From DATAEE01 sp036258175 (GTDB taxonomy: Bacteria > Acidobacteriota > Vicinamibacteria > Vicinamibacterales > 2-12-FULL-66-21): a DNA stretch of 64,000 nt. Made by a program: the position numbers and the translations under genes. Positions 10,633 to 18,576 of the stretch are shown piece by piece. Positions within the stretch are counted from its first letter, which is position 1. The number at the start of each line of letters is the position of its first letter. The stretch lies in NCBI GenBank assembly GCA_036258175.1, contig DATAEE010000190.1, forward strand, positions 1-64,000. Direction: 5' to 3'. The notes below the pieces were generated by a model that ran no database searches, had not been told where the DNA came from, and saw nothing but the letters and a program-made list of their open reading frames with translations.

Positions 10633-11768
10633 CGTTGATCCAGCGGCACGAACGCCTGCGGATACTTCGGGCCGATGTAGTCCGTACGAGGCCTGATCAG
10701 GCGGTTGTTCGCGTACTGCTCGAGGATATGCGCGGTCCAGCCGGAAATGCGGCTCACCGCGAAGACCGGTGTAAAGAGATCGATAGGGATCCCGAGCACG
10801 TAGTACGTCGACGCTGAATAAAAGTCGACGTTCGCGTTCAGCGTTTTCGTCGACTTCACGACATTCTCAATCTGCTGCGACAGCTCGAACCAGCGGGCCT
10901 TGCCCGCGCGCTGGCCGAGCTCGCGGGACATGCGGCGCAGGTGCGTCGCCCGTGGATCTTCCGTGCGATATACCCGGTGACCGAAACCGGGGATCTTTTC
11001 CTTCCGGGCAAGCTTTGCCTTGATTATTTCTTCGACGCGGGACGGCGGCGCATCCTCGCCGATTTCGAGCAGCAGCCGCATCACGTCGGCGTTCGCGCCT
11101 CCGTGGAGCGGGCCCTTGAGGGTACCAATCGCGGCGACGATCGCCGAGTGGATATCGGTCAGCGTCGCTGCGGCTACACGGCCCGCGAACGTCGAGGCAT
11201 TCAGCTCGTGGTCGGCGTGCAGGACGAGCGCGACGTCGAACGCCTTGCTGGCCAGCGCAGCCGGACGCTCGCCCGTCAACATGTAGAGAAAGTTCGCGGC
11301 GTGCCCGAGTGCCGGGTCGGGCTGCACGGGCCCGCCACCCGCGGCGAGGCGGCCCCACGTCGCCACGAGGCTGGCGATTTGTCCGGTCAGCCGAACCGCC
11401 TTGCGATAGTTGGCCTGTGGCGAGTTGTCCGCCGCGTCGCGATCGTAATGCCCGAGGGCGGAGGCGAGCGTTCGGAGCGCGTCCATGCCGTCCGACAGCG
11501 GCAACCCGCGCATCAGCCGAAGGATTGGCTCGGGAAGCGGACGCGCCGCCGCGAGCGCCGACGAAAGATCTCCGAGCTCCGCACGGTTCGGAAGGCGGCG
11601 ATGCCAGAGGAGATAACAGACTTCCTCGAACGTTGCGCGTTCGGCGAGGTCGTGGATGTCGTGCCCGCAATACGCAAGCACGCCACGCTCGCCGTCCAGA
11701 TAGCAGATCGCCGAGGTGGCCGCTACAACGTCTTCGAGCCCAGCCTTCGGAGTAGCCTCCGTCGTCAT
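10629..11768 (-). CDS. gltA: Citrate synthase
   Basis: Condenses oxaloacetate and acetyl-CoA, the entry step of the TCA cycle. The 379-residue, compact form begins MTTEATPKAGLEDVVAATSA. Active-site regions are HADHELNASTF (His), PLHGGANADVMR, the GFGHRVYRTEDPRA motif, and DFYSASTYYVLGIP (Asp). The ATG at 11768 overlaps the stop of the upstream glycosyltransferase as ATGA; the much longer open frame upstream is a shadow. The short type resembles citrate/2-methylcitrate synthases, so methylcitrate activity cannot be excluded. Its stop overlaps that of the convergent propeller gene. Confidence 0.95.
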   Translation of the reverse strand: MTTEATPKAGLEDVVAATSAICYLDGERGVLAYCGHDIHDLAERATFEEVCYLLWHRRLPNRAELGDLSSALAAARPLPEPILRLMRGLPLSDGMDALRTLASALGHYDRDAADNSPQANYRKAVRLTGQIASLVATWGRLAAGGGPVQPDPALGHAANFLYMLTGERPAALASKAFDVALVLHADHELNASTFAGRVAAATLTDIHSAIVAAIGTLKGPLHGGANADVMRLLLEIGEDAPPSRVEEIIKAKLARKEKIPGFGHRVYRTEDPRATHLRRMSRELGQRAGKARWFELSQQIENVVKSTKTLNANVDFYSASTYYVLGIPIDLFTPVFAVSRISGWTAHILEQYANNRLIRPRTDYIGPKYPQAFVPLDQR

Positions 11769-13261
11769 TTCGCGATTTCTGGCGATTTCAACATCACGTC
11801 GTCGCCCGCGTACTGCTGGACCAGCGAGACCAGTCCGGTGTAGAGAAAGCCAACCTGAAACAGCATCAGGAATGGCAGCGTGCCGTAGATTTCGTTCGCC
11901 AGCGCGTAGAAGACGGTCGCGGTGAAGTACAGCCCGAGCGCGAGCTCGATCATCGGCTGCACGACGGTCGCCTGCCGGTATTTCTTGCCGACCCACTCGT
12001 CGCTCACCTGCTCGATGCCGTACTTCGGCGTGCGCGCGAACTCGGTCTCGGTGCCCATCAGCGCCTCGATGACGGCGCGCGTGTTGTTCACGGCAAGACC
12101 GATCCCGATCGACATGAGGAACGGCAGATACTTGAGCCGGGTCTTCCAGTCCGGATAGATCTCGCGCTGGCTCACCATGTAGAAGTTCGCGATCGAGGCG
12201 GTGGCCGCGAGGAAGAGTGGTACGTCGATGAGCAGCATTTCGTACCAGCCCATGTTGTAGCGAACCCACATCGCCGGGAACATCAACACGCTGAGCAGCG
12301 CCATCAACAGATAGTTGAAGTTCGCCGACAGGTGAAAAAACGCCTCCGCTTTCACGGCGAGCGGCAGATCGGACTGCAGGACTCGCGGCAGCAGCTTACG
12401 GCAGGTCTGGATCGAACCCTTGGCCCATCGGTGCTGCTGCGACTTGAAGGAATTCATTTCGACCGGGACTTCGGCGGGCGCCACCAGGTCCGGCAAGAAC
12501 ACGAAGCGCCAGCCGGCGAGTTGCGCGCGGTAGCTCAAGTCCAGATCCTCGGTCAGCGTGTCGTGCTGCCAGCCGCCCGCCGCGTCGATCGCGGCGCGGC
12601 GCCAGATGCCGGCAGTACCGTTGAAATTGAAAAAGCAGCCGGCGCGGTTGCGGCCGCCGTGCTCGAGGACGAAGTGGGCGTCGAGCAGGATGGCCTGAAT
12701 CTTCGTGAGGAGTGAGTAGTCCTGGTTGAGATGGCCCCAGCGCGCCTGCACCATCCCGACTTTGTCGTCGGCGAAGTGCGGCAGCGTCTGACGCAGGAAC
12801 TCGGAGGGCGGGATGAAGTCGGCATCGAAAATGGCGATGTACTCGCCGTTCGCCTCGCGGAGTCCTGCCTCCAGCGCGCCCGCCTTGTACCCGCGCCGGT
12901 CGGTGCGGTGCAGATACGTGATGTCGAACCCGCGCTCGGCCTGCCTCTCGACCGACTGTGCCGCAATGTCGCGGGTCTCATCGCTCGAGTCGTCCAGCAC
13001 CTGGATCTCGAGCAGATGGCGCGGGTAATCGAGCTGGCAGACAGCCTGGATCAGGCGGTCCGCCACGTACATTTCATTGAAAATCGGAAGCTGGACGGTG
13101 ACGCGCGGCAGTGGATCGAGCGGCGAGGCGGGCTGCTTGGGTACGTTGTCCCGGTGCTTCATGTAAAGATACACGAGGTAGTACCGGTGCCACCCGTAGA
13201 TAGCCAGGATGCTCAGGACGAAGAAATACAGAACGAGGATGAGAGTCTCGACGGGCGTCAT
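11765..13261 (-). CDS. Family 2 glycosyltransferase, cellulose/glucomannan synthase-like
   Basis: 498-residue membrane enzyme that probably polymerises a beta-linked glycan at the inner membrane. An N-terminal helix (about 5-25) precedes the catalytic domain: PIFNEMYVADRL, VLDDSSDETRD (first Asp), FDADFIPP (DxD), TEDLDLSYR (third Asp) and QQHRWAKGS, the Q(Q/R)xRW motif of processive GT2 enzymes. Four or more C-terminal helices follow (about 300-480). No PilZ or cellulose-export genes are nearby, so the sugar is unknown. It has its own promoter and is translationally coupled to gltA. Confidence 0.92.
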   Translation of the reverse strand: MTPVETLILVLYFFVLSILAIYGWHRYYLVYLYMKHRDNVPKQPASPLDPLPRVTVQLPIFNEMYVADRLIQAVCQLDYPRHLLEIQVLDDSSDETRDIAAQSVERQAERGFDITYLHRTDRRGYKAGALEAGLREANGEYIAIFDADFIPPSEFLRQTLPHFADDKVGMVQARWGHLNQDYSLLTKIQAILLDAHFVLEHGGRNRAGCFFNFNGTAGIWRRAAIDAAGGWQHDTLTEDLDLSYRAQLAGWRFVFLPDLVAPAEVPVEMNSFKSQQHRWAKGSIQTCRKLLPRVLQSDLPLAVKAEAFFHLSANFNYLLMALLSVLMFPAMWVRYNMGWYEMLLIDVPLFLAATASIANFYMVSQREIYPDWKTRLKYLPFLMSIGIGLAVNNTRAVIEALMGTETEFARTPKYGIEQVSDEWVGKKYRQATVVQPMIELALGLYFTATVFYALANEIYGTLPFLMLFQVGFLYTGLVSLVQQYAGDDVMLKSPEIAK

Positions 13262-13295
13262 AGGCCGGAATATCCGTCAGACGGCAAACCGATAA

Positions 13296-13325
13296 ATCGT
13301 ACAGTGCCGCTGAGCTGCAAGTCAA
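13296..13325 (-). promoter_or_regulatory. Sigma-70 promoter of the glycosyltransferase-gltA unit
   Basis: On the minus strand TTGACT (13320-13325) and TACGAT (13296-13301) are separated by 18 bp and lie 35 bp before the start codon. Five of six and four of six consensus matches. Confidence 0.6.
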
Positions 13326-13348
13326 TGCAGGCGGCCCCGACGCGGCGC

Positions 13349-14113
13349 ATGAAAACGACTGATCTCCAGGCCATCCTCGAGGATGTGCGGCGCGGGGCCG
13401 TTAGCCCGGCCGCTGCGCATGAGCACGTCTTACAATTCCTGCGCCAGGCGCCATTCTTCGAGGACGTCGGCATCGCCCGCATCGACCACCATCGTGCCGT
13501 GCGCCAGGGCTTCCCTGAAGTCATCTTCGGACCTGGCAAAACGCCTGCTCAGGTTGCCGAAATCGCCGCCCGCATCGTCGATCGAGGCCAGAGCCTCCTC
13601 GTCACCCGCACCGATCGGGCGACATTCGACGCTGTCAGGACGCGCGTCCCGCGCGTGGTGTTTCACGACACGGCGCGCGCGATTACTCTCCGCCAGGACG
13701 ACGTGCCCCCCGGACAGGGGGTCATCGTGATCGCCGCTGCTGGCACCTCGGACCTGCCGGTCGCCGAGGAGGCCGCGGTCACCGCCGACGTCATGGGCAA
13801 CGCGATCGATCGTCTGTACGACGTCGGCGTCGCCGGCATCCATCGGTTGCTCGCAGAGCAGTCGCGTCTCGCTGCGGCTCGCGTCGTCATCGTCGTTGCC
13901 GGCATGGAAGGCGCGCTGCCATCGGTCGTCGGCGGCCTGGTGTCGGTTCCGGTCATCGCAGTGCCGACGAGCGTGGGCTACGGGGCGAGCTTCGGAGGAC
14001 TGACGGCGCTTCTCGCGATGTTGAACAGTTGCGCAACAGGCGTCGCAGTCGTGAACATCGACAACGGATTCGGCGCCGCGGCGATCGCCAGCAGTATCAA
14101 TCACCTGCCATAA
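13349..14113 (+). CDS. larB: LarB: nicotinic acid adenine dinucleotide carboxylase/hydrolase (nickel-pincer cofactor pathway)
   Basis: 254 residues. LarB carboxylates and hydrolyses nicotinic acid adenine dinucleotide to make the pyridinium-dicarboxylate mononucleotide precursor of the nickel-pincer nucleotide. N-terminal DLQAILEDVRRGAVSPAAAHEHVL and HRAVRQGFPEVIFGPGKT are characteristic. The C-terminal half is PurE-like (IVIAAAGTSDLPVAEEAA, VVAGMEGALPSVVGGLV, PTSVGYGASFGGLTALLAML). The ATG at 13349 starts at the conserved N-terminus. LarC and LarE are not in the window. Older annotation as a PurE-type mutase is possible from the fold but less likely. Confidence 0.9.
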   Translation: MKTTDLQAILEDVRRGAVSPAAAHEHVLQFLRQAPFFEDVGIARIDHHRAVRQGFPEVIFGPGKTPAQVAEIAARIVDRGQSLLVTRTDRATFDAVRTRVPRVVFHDTARAITLRQDDVPPGQGVIVIAAAGTSDLPVAEEAAVTADVMGNAIDRLYDVGVAGIHRLLAEQSRLAAARVVIVVAGMEGALPSVVGGLVSVPVIAVPTSVGYGASFGGLTALLAMLNSCATGVAVVNIDNGFGAAAIASSINHLP

Positions 14114-14174
14114 CTTCTTGTCGCGTCCGGCTTTAGCCGATCCGCAGCGGTGTTGACACCACCGTCGCGGGATC

Positions 14175-14203
14175 TTGACAATCGTCTGAAGCCCCCCGAT
14201 ATT
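14175..14203 (+). promoter_or_regulatory. Possible promoter of mutS2
   Basis: TTGACA (14175-14180), 17 bp, GATATT (14198-14203), inside a 167-bp gene-free gap. Two further exact TTGACA hexamers occur at 14153 and 14202, so the choice of box is uncertain. Confidence 0.35.
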
Positions 14204-14280
14204 GACAGGCTATAGACGCGGCCTGACCTGAACCAATAGACTAAACGTTTCCTCCGGCTGGCCACTCGGCTCTCTACTAC

Positions 14281-16683
14281 ATGCAACCCGGCGCCCTGAG
14301 GGCCCTCGAATACGACCGGATTGTGGACGCCGTCACCCGGCTCGCGCTGACGCCGCTCGGACGCCAGCGACTGACCGACCTGCGTCCGCAGACCGATCCC
14401 AGGCAGGTGGGCGCGGCGCTCGCGGCCACGTCCGAAGCAGTCCGTCTCGTCGACGAGGCCGGGACGCTTCCGCTCGACGCGCCGGCCGACATTGATGCGG
14501 TTCTCACCGGCCTGGCCGTTGAGGGACGAGCCCTCGAAGCGCTGCAGCTCGCCGGCCTCGCCCGCTTCCTCCGATCGATCGAGTTGGCGCGCGCCGCCGT
14601 TCGCCGCGCGCGAAATCCGCTGCCGGGCCTGCGCGCGCTTGTTGATACGGCGGCGGCATTCGACGCGGAATGCGGGGATATCGCCGCGAAAATCTTGCCG
14701 ACCGGGGAAATCGCGGACGATGCGAGCCCTGAACTGAAGGCGATTCGCGACCGGTTGCGGAAGCAGCGCTCGCGGCTCAAGTCGACGCTCGAGTCCTACC
14801 TCCGCGGCCGCGAGACCTCCCGGTATCTGCAGGAACAGATCGTTACCGATCGCAGCGGCCGATACGTGCTCGTCGTTCGATCGGAGCACCGGGGAGCCAT
14901 CCCCGGCATCGTCCATGGCAGTTCCGCCAGCGGCGCGAGCCTCTATCTCGAGCCGCTCAGCACCGTCGAGATCAATAACGAGGTCGTGGCGCTCGAACAG
15001 CAGGAGCAGGAAGAGATCCGTCGCATCCTGCTTGCGTTGTCGGACGCTTTCCGGCGGCGGGGCGCAGAGCTGCATCGCACGCTCGAGGTCGCGACCGAGC
15101 TCGATGTCCTGCAGGCAAAGGCGCGGCTCGCCCAGCAGTGTGATGGCATCGAGCCGGCGCTAGCTGCGGATGGCCGGCTCGAGCTCCGAGGCGCCAGACA
15201 CCCGCTGCTGATCCCTGCCGTCACGGACTCCGAGGGCGCCGGCCCGGTTCCTGTCGACATCCTTCTGATCCCGCCTGTGAAGGCGCTCGTCATCTCGGGT
15301 CCGAATACCGGGGGCAAGACCGTTGCGTTGAAGGCGGCGGGCCTCCTGCCGTTGATGGCGCAGTCGGGCCTCCACATCCCCGCGGCGGCGGGTACCTGCG
15401 TTCCGGTTTTTCGCAGCGCCTTCGCAGACATCGGGGACGAGCAGTCGATTGCCGCGAGCCTGAGCACGTTCTCGGCCCACATGACCAACATCGCCGCGAT
15501 GGACCGCGCACTGGCGCTGCCGGCGCTGGTGCTGCTCGACGAGGTTGGAGGCGGCACCGATCCGGCCGACGGCGGCGCGCTCGGCGCCGCGGTCGTCGAC
15601 TACTTCAAGTCGCGCGGCGCGCTCGTCGTCGCCACGACGCATTACGATGCGGTGAAGATCTACGCGTCGACCGTCGAGGGCGTTTCGTGCGCCGCTTTTG
15701 GATTCAATCCGGATACGTTCGCGCCTACGTATCGTCTGATGTACGGCTCGCCCGGTCGGAGCCTCGCGCTGGAGATCGCGGCACGGCTCGGCATGCCGGC
15801 ATCGATTATCGAGGCGGCCAAGGCGCAGCGCACGGCGCGCGAGAGCCAGCTCGCCGAGCACCTGGCGAAGGTCGATCAGGACATGCACGCGCTCGATCAC
15901 GAACGGCGGCTGGCCGCGCGCGAACGCGAGGCCATCGCTTCGGACGCGGCGCGCCTGCAGGCCCGCGAAGAGGAGCTCGGTCGCCGCGAGGAAACCTTCA
16001 AGCGGCGGCTCGAGGAGCGCATCGACGAACGGCTGCGCGAAGCGCGGCGCGATATCGACGAGATCGTAAAGGGAGTTCGGGAACGCGCCGACAAGCTCCA
16101 GCACGCCTCGACTGGCGACACCGGCGAGATGCGCTCGAGCGCCAGGTCGGCGCTCGACGCGATCGCCACGCGTGTCGCCGGCTCCGAAGAGCCCCCGGCC
16201 GTCCCCGCGCCCGCCGCTGTGCAGCCTGGCGTGATCCCCTCGGTTGGCGATCGCGTCATGGCTGGCCCCTTCGGTATCGAGGGAACCGTTCAAAGCATTC
16301 ACGACCGCGATGCCGAGCTGGATGTGCGGGGCAAGCGCATCCGGGTTCGACTGGACGAGTTGCGCGTGCTCGCCGGCGCTTCGACGCCGGCTCGCGGCGC
16401 CGTCCGCGTGAACGTGGACCTTCAGCCGCGTCCGGGCACCCTGAGCGATTTGAATGTCATCGGGTGCACGACGGACGAAGCGCTGGCTCGAGCTGAAAAA
16501 TTTCTGGACGACGCATTGGTAAGTGAGCAACGGACTGTGCGCGTGATACACGGCCACGGCACGGGCCAGCTCCGGCGCGCAATTGGCGAGTTCCTTGCCC
16601 GCCATCCGCTCGTCGCGAGCCACAGCCACCCGCCGCCTGAGCAGGGAGGGGCGGGTGTAACGGTGGTGGAGCTCAAGGAGTAA
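14281..16683 (+). CDS. mutS2: MutS2-family ATPase/endonuclease
   Basis: 800 residues, the usual MutS2 length. It begins MQPGALRALEYDRIVDAVTR. The ABC-type ATPase has Walker A GPNTGGKT (340-347), then the signature-containing stretch SLSTFSAHMTNIAAMD and Walker B LLDEVGGGTDPADGGAL. A long charged coiled coil (about 510-640), a KOW-like segment (VGDRVMAGPFG) and a C-terminal Smr nuclease domain (VIHGHGTGQLRRAI) follow. Family members act on branched DNA to limit recombination or rescue collided ribosomes. It is followed by the heptamer palindrome and dnaG. Confidence 0.95.
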   Translation: MQPGALRALEYDRIVDAVTRLALTPLGRQRLTDLRPQTDPRQVGAALAATSEAVRLVDEAGTLPLDAPADIDAVLTGLAVEGRALEALQLAGLARFLRSIELARAAVRRARNPLPGLRALVDTAAAFDAECGDIAAKILPTGEIADDASPELKAIRDRLRKQRSRLKSTLESYLRGRETSRYLQEQIVTDRSGRYVLVVRSEHRGAIPGIVHGSSASGASLYLEPLSTVEINNEVVALEQQEQEEIRRILLALSDAFRRRGAELHRTLEVATELDVLQAKARLAQQCDGIEPALAADGRLELRGARHPLLIPAVTDSEGAGPVPVDILLIPPVKALVISGPNTGGKTVALKAAGLLPLMAQSGLHIPAAAGTCVPVFRSAFADIGDEQSIAASLSTFSAHMTNIAAMDRALALPALVLLDEVGGGTDPADGGALGAAVVDYFKSRGALVVATTHYDAVKIYASTVEGVSCAAFGFNPDTFAPTYRLMYGSPGRSLALEIAARLGMPASIIEAAKAQRTARESQLAEHLAKVDQDMHALDHERRLAAREREAIASDAARLQAREEELGRREETFKRRLEERIDERLREARRDIDEIVKGVRERADKLQHASTGDTGEMRSSARSALDAIATRVAGSEEPPAVPAPAAVQPGVIPSVGDRVMAGPFGIEGTVQSIHDRDAELDVRGKRIRVRLDELRVLAGASTPARGAVRVNVDLQPRPGTLSDLNVIGCTTDEALARAEKFLDDALVSEQRTVRVIHGHGTGQLRRAIGEFLARHPLVASHSHPPPEQGGAGVTVVELKE

Positions 16684-16687
16684 GTAC

Positions 16688-16760
16688 CAATGCTGATTGT
16701 GGATTGTGGATTGCTGAATGCTCTTCATTCCACACTCAGCAATCAGCATTCAGCAATGTA
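16688..16760. repeat. Palindromic heptamer array abutting dnaG
   Basis: Seventy-three bp made of five 7-bp units, a 3-bp centre (CTT, 16723-16725), and five more units, ending exactly at the base before the dnaG ATG. Consensus (C/T)(T/G)GA(T/A)TG on the left arm and its complement on the right. The inner arms contain a perfect 12-bp inverted repeat, TTGCTGAATGCT (16711-16722) with AGCATTCAGCAA (16745-16756). It fills the whole mutS2-dnaG spacer. Confidence 0.8.
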
Positions 16761-18539
16761 ATGGCGCTATTCCCCCAGTCCTTTATCGACGACCTCAAAA
16801 TGCAGGCGAACATCCTGCAGGTCGTCCAGGACCGCCTCCCGCTCAGGAAGAGCGGCGCGACCTGGAAAGGACTCTGTCCATTTCACGGCGAGAAGACACC
16901 GTCGTTTCACGTCAACCCGGACAAGGGGTTCTTCCACTGCTTCGGATGCGGCGTCGGCGGCGACGTCTTCAAGTTCGTCGAGCTCTTCGACAAAGTGGCT
17001 TTTCCCGAAGCGGTCCGTGTGCTAGCCGGGCGGTTTGGTATTCCAGTACCCGAGCCGTCCGATGCGCCGAAGGACGAGGCGGCGGAGCGCGAGCGCGAAG
17101 CGCTGCTGAAGATCCACGAAATTGCCGCGGCGTGGTTCCGCGAGCAGCTCGCATCGCCGGCGGGCCGGGCGGCGCGGCGCATGCTGGAGGATCGCGGGCT
17201 CACGCCTGCGACGTGCGAGACGATCGGCTTCGGGTACGCGCCCGCGACTCGTGACGCGCTTCGGCGTCACCTCGAACAGCAAGGGATCGCGGGCGGCCTG
17301 CCCGTGCGGGGCGGGCTGGTCACGCAGCGGGACGACGGGTCGCTCGCCGATCGATTCCGCAACCGCCTGATGGCGCCGATCTGCCGGGACAATGGCGCGA
17401 TCGTCGCGTTCGGTGGCCGCGCGATGGAGAAGGACCAGCAGCCGAAGTATCTGAACTCTCCCGAGACCGCGATTTATACGAAGGGGCGGACGCTCTACGG
17501 ACTGCACCTCTCGAAGTCGGCCATCCGGCAGCAGCGCTACGCCGTGCTCGTCGAGGGCTACTTCGACTTCGCCCAGCCCTGGCAGGCCGGCATCCAAAAC
17601 GTCGTCGCGTCGTCGGGCACCGCGCTGACGCCAGCGCAGGCGCGGCTGCTTCGCCGGTTCACCGAGAAGGTGATCCTCAGCTTCGATCCGGACAGCGCGG
17701 GCCAGGGGGCCGCCGCTCGATCTTCGGAACTGCTGGTCGCGGAAGGCTTTCAGGTCAACGTCGCCGTGCTGCCGGCAGGGCAAGATCCCGATACGTTGAT
17801 ACGAAAGCAGGGCGGCCAGGCTTACGTGGAAAAACTGCGCACGTCGCGCCCGTATCTGGAATACCTTCTTGACCGTGCGGCCGGCCGGCACGACATGTCC
17901 AACGGGGAGAGCCGCCGCGGCTTTCTGGACAGCATGCTGGCCGTCGCCGCTCGAATCCCTGACCCGACTTCTCGAGACCAGTTCGCCGATCGGCTCGCGC
18001 ACCGCGCACGGATTACAGAAGAGGTCGTCCGTGCCGAGATCCGGCGGGCGGCCGTTGAGCGGCGAGCGTCTCTCGGCGAGGCCGAAACGGCCCGAGGTTT
18101 GAGATTGGTGGGCGACGTCAAACCGGCGGAAAAGGCGCTGATTTGGGCCTTGCTGCACGAGCCGGCGACTGCGCTTGGGGCCATGGATGAGCTTGAGAGC
18201 CCGGATCTGGATGGTCTGGCCACGGGGACCATCCTGACCGTCGCCCGCTCCCTGGCAGGTTTTCCGGCTGACTCGTTGCCTAACAGCCTTTTGGAGCGTC
18301 TAAGTACAGGAGAAGCCCAGCTCGTCGAGCGGATCGGCGCCCAGACCGGCCCCGCTGCCCCCGCCGACGACTGCGTCAAGGCGCTCAAGCGCCTCCGCTA
18401 CGAGCGAGAGCGCGCGGAAGTCCAGCGAGAGATAGATCGTCTTCAGGAACTCGGGGCGGCGGCGCACGACGCCGAGATCACTGCGCTCTGGGCGCGCAAG
18501 AAGGACCTCCTGACCCGCATCGAAGCGTTGAGCGCGTGA
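16761..18539 (+). CDS. dnaG: DNA primase
   Basis: Synthesises RNA primers at the replication fork. 592 residues from the ATG at 16761. The CHC2 zinc ribbon uses Cys39, His42, Cys60 and Cys63 (CPFHGEK, CFGCG). The RNA-polymerase core has a TOPRIM domain with EGYFD and the SFDPDSAG acidic motif. The C-terminal about 180 residues are the helical DnaB-binding region. The start lies directly behind the palindromic repeat, with no clear Shine-Dalgarno. rpoD follows within 40 bp, the macromolecular-synthesis arrangement. Confidence 0.95.
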   Translation: MALFPQSFIDDLKMQANILQVVQDRLPLRKSGATWKGLCPFHGEKTPSFHVNPDKGFFHCFGCGVGGDVFKFVELFDKVAFPEAVRVLAGRFGIPVPEPSDAPKDEAAEREREALLKIHEIAAAWFREQLASPAGRAARRMLEDRGLTPATCETIGFGYAPATRDALRRHLEQQGIAGGLPVRGGLVTQRDDGSLADRFRNRLMAPICRDNGAIVAFGGRAMEKDQQPKYLNSPETAIYTKGRTLYGLHLSKSAIRQQRYAVLVEGYFDFAQPWQAGIQNVVASSGTALTPAQARLLRRFTEKVILSFDPDSAGQGAAARSSELLVAEGFQVNVAVLPAGQDPDTLIRKQGGQAYVEKLRTSRPYLEYLLDRAAGRHDMSNGESRRGFLDSMLAVAARIPDPTSRDQFADRLAHRARITEEVVRAEIRRAAVERRASLGEAETARGLRLVGDVKPAEKALIWALLHEPATALGAMDELESPDLDGLATGTILTVARSLAGFPADSLPNSLLERLSTGEAQLVERIGAQTGPAAPADDCVKALKRLRYERERAEVQREIDRLQELGAAAHDAEITALWARKKDLLTRIEALSA

Positions 18540-18576
18540 ATTTGCATGATGGTGTTCTGTAGTGGAGGGTAAGCCG

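Noticed and set aside
11769..12269. N-terminal extension of citrate synthase
   Set aside because: It overlaps the catalytic and membrane region of the glycosyltransferase in another frame; the ATGA junction marks the true start.
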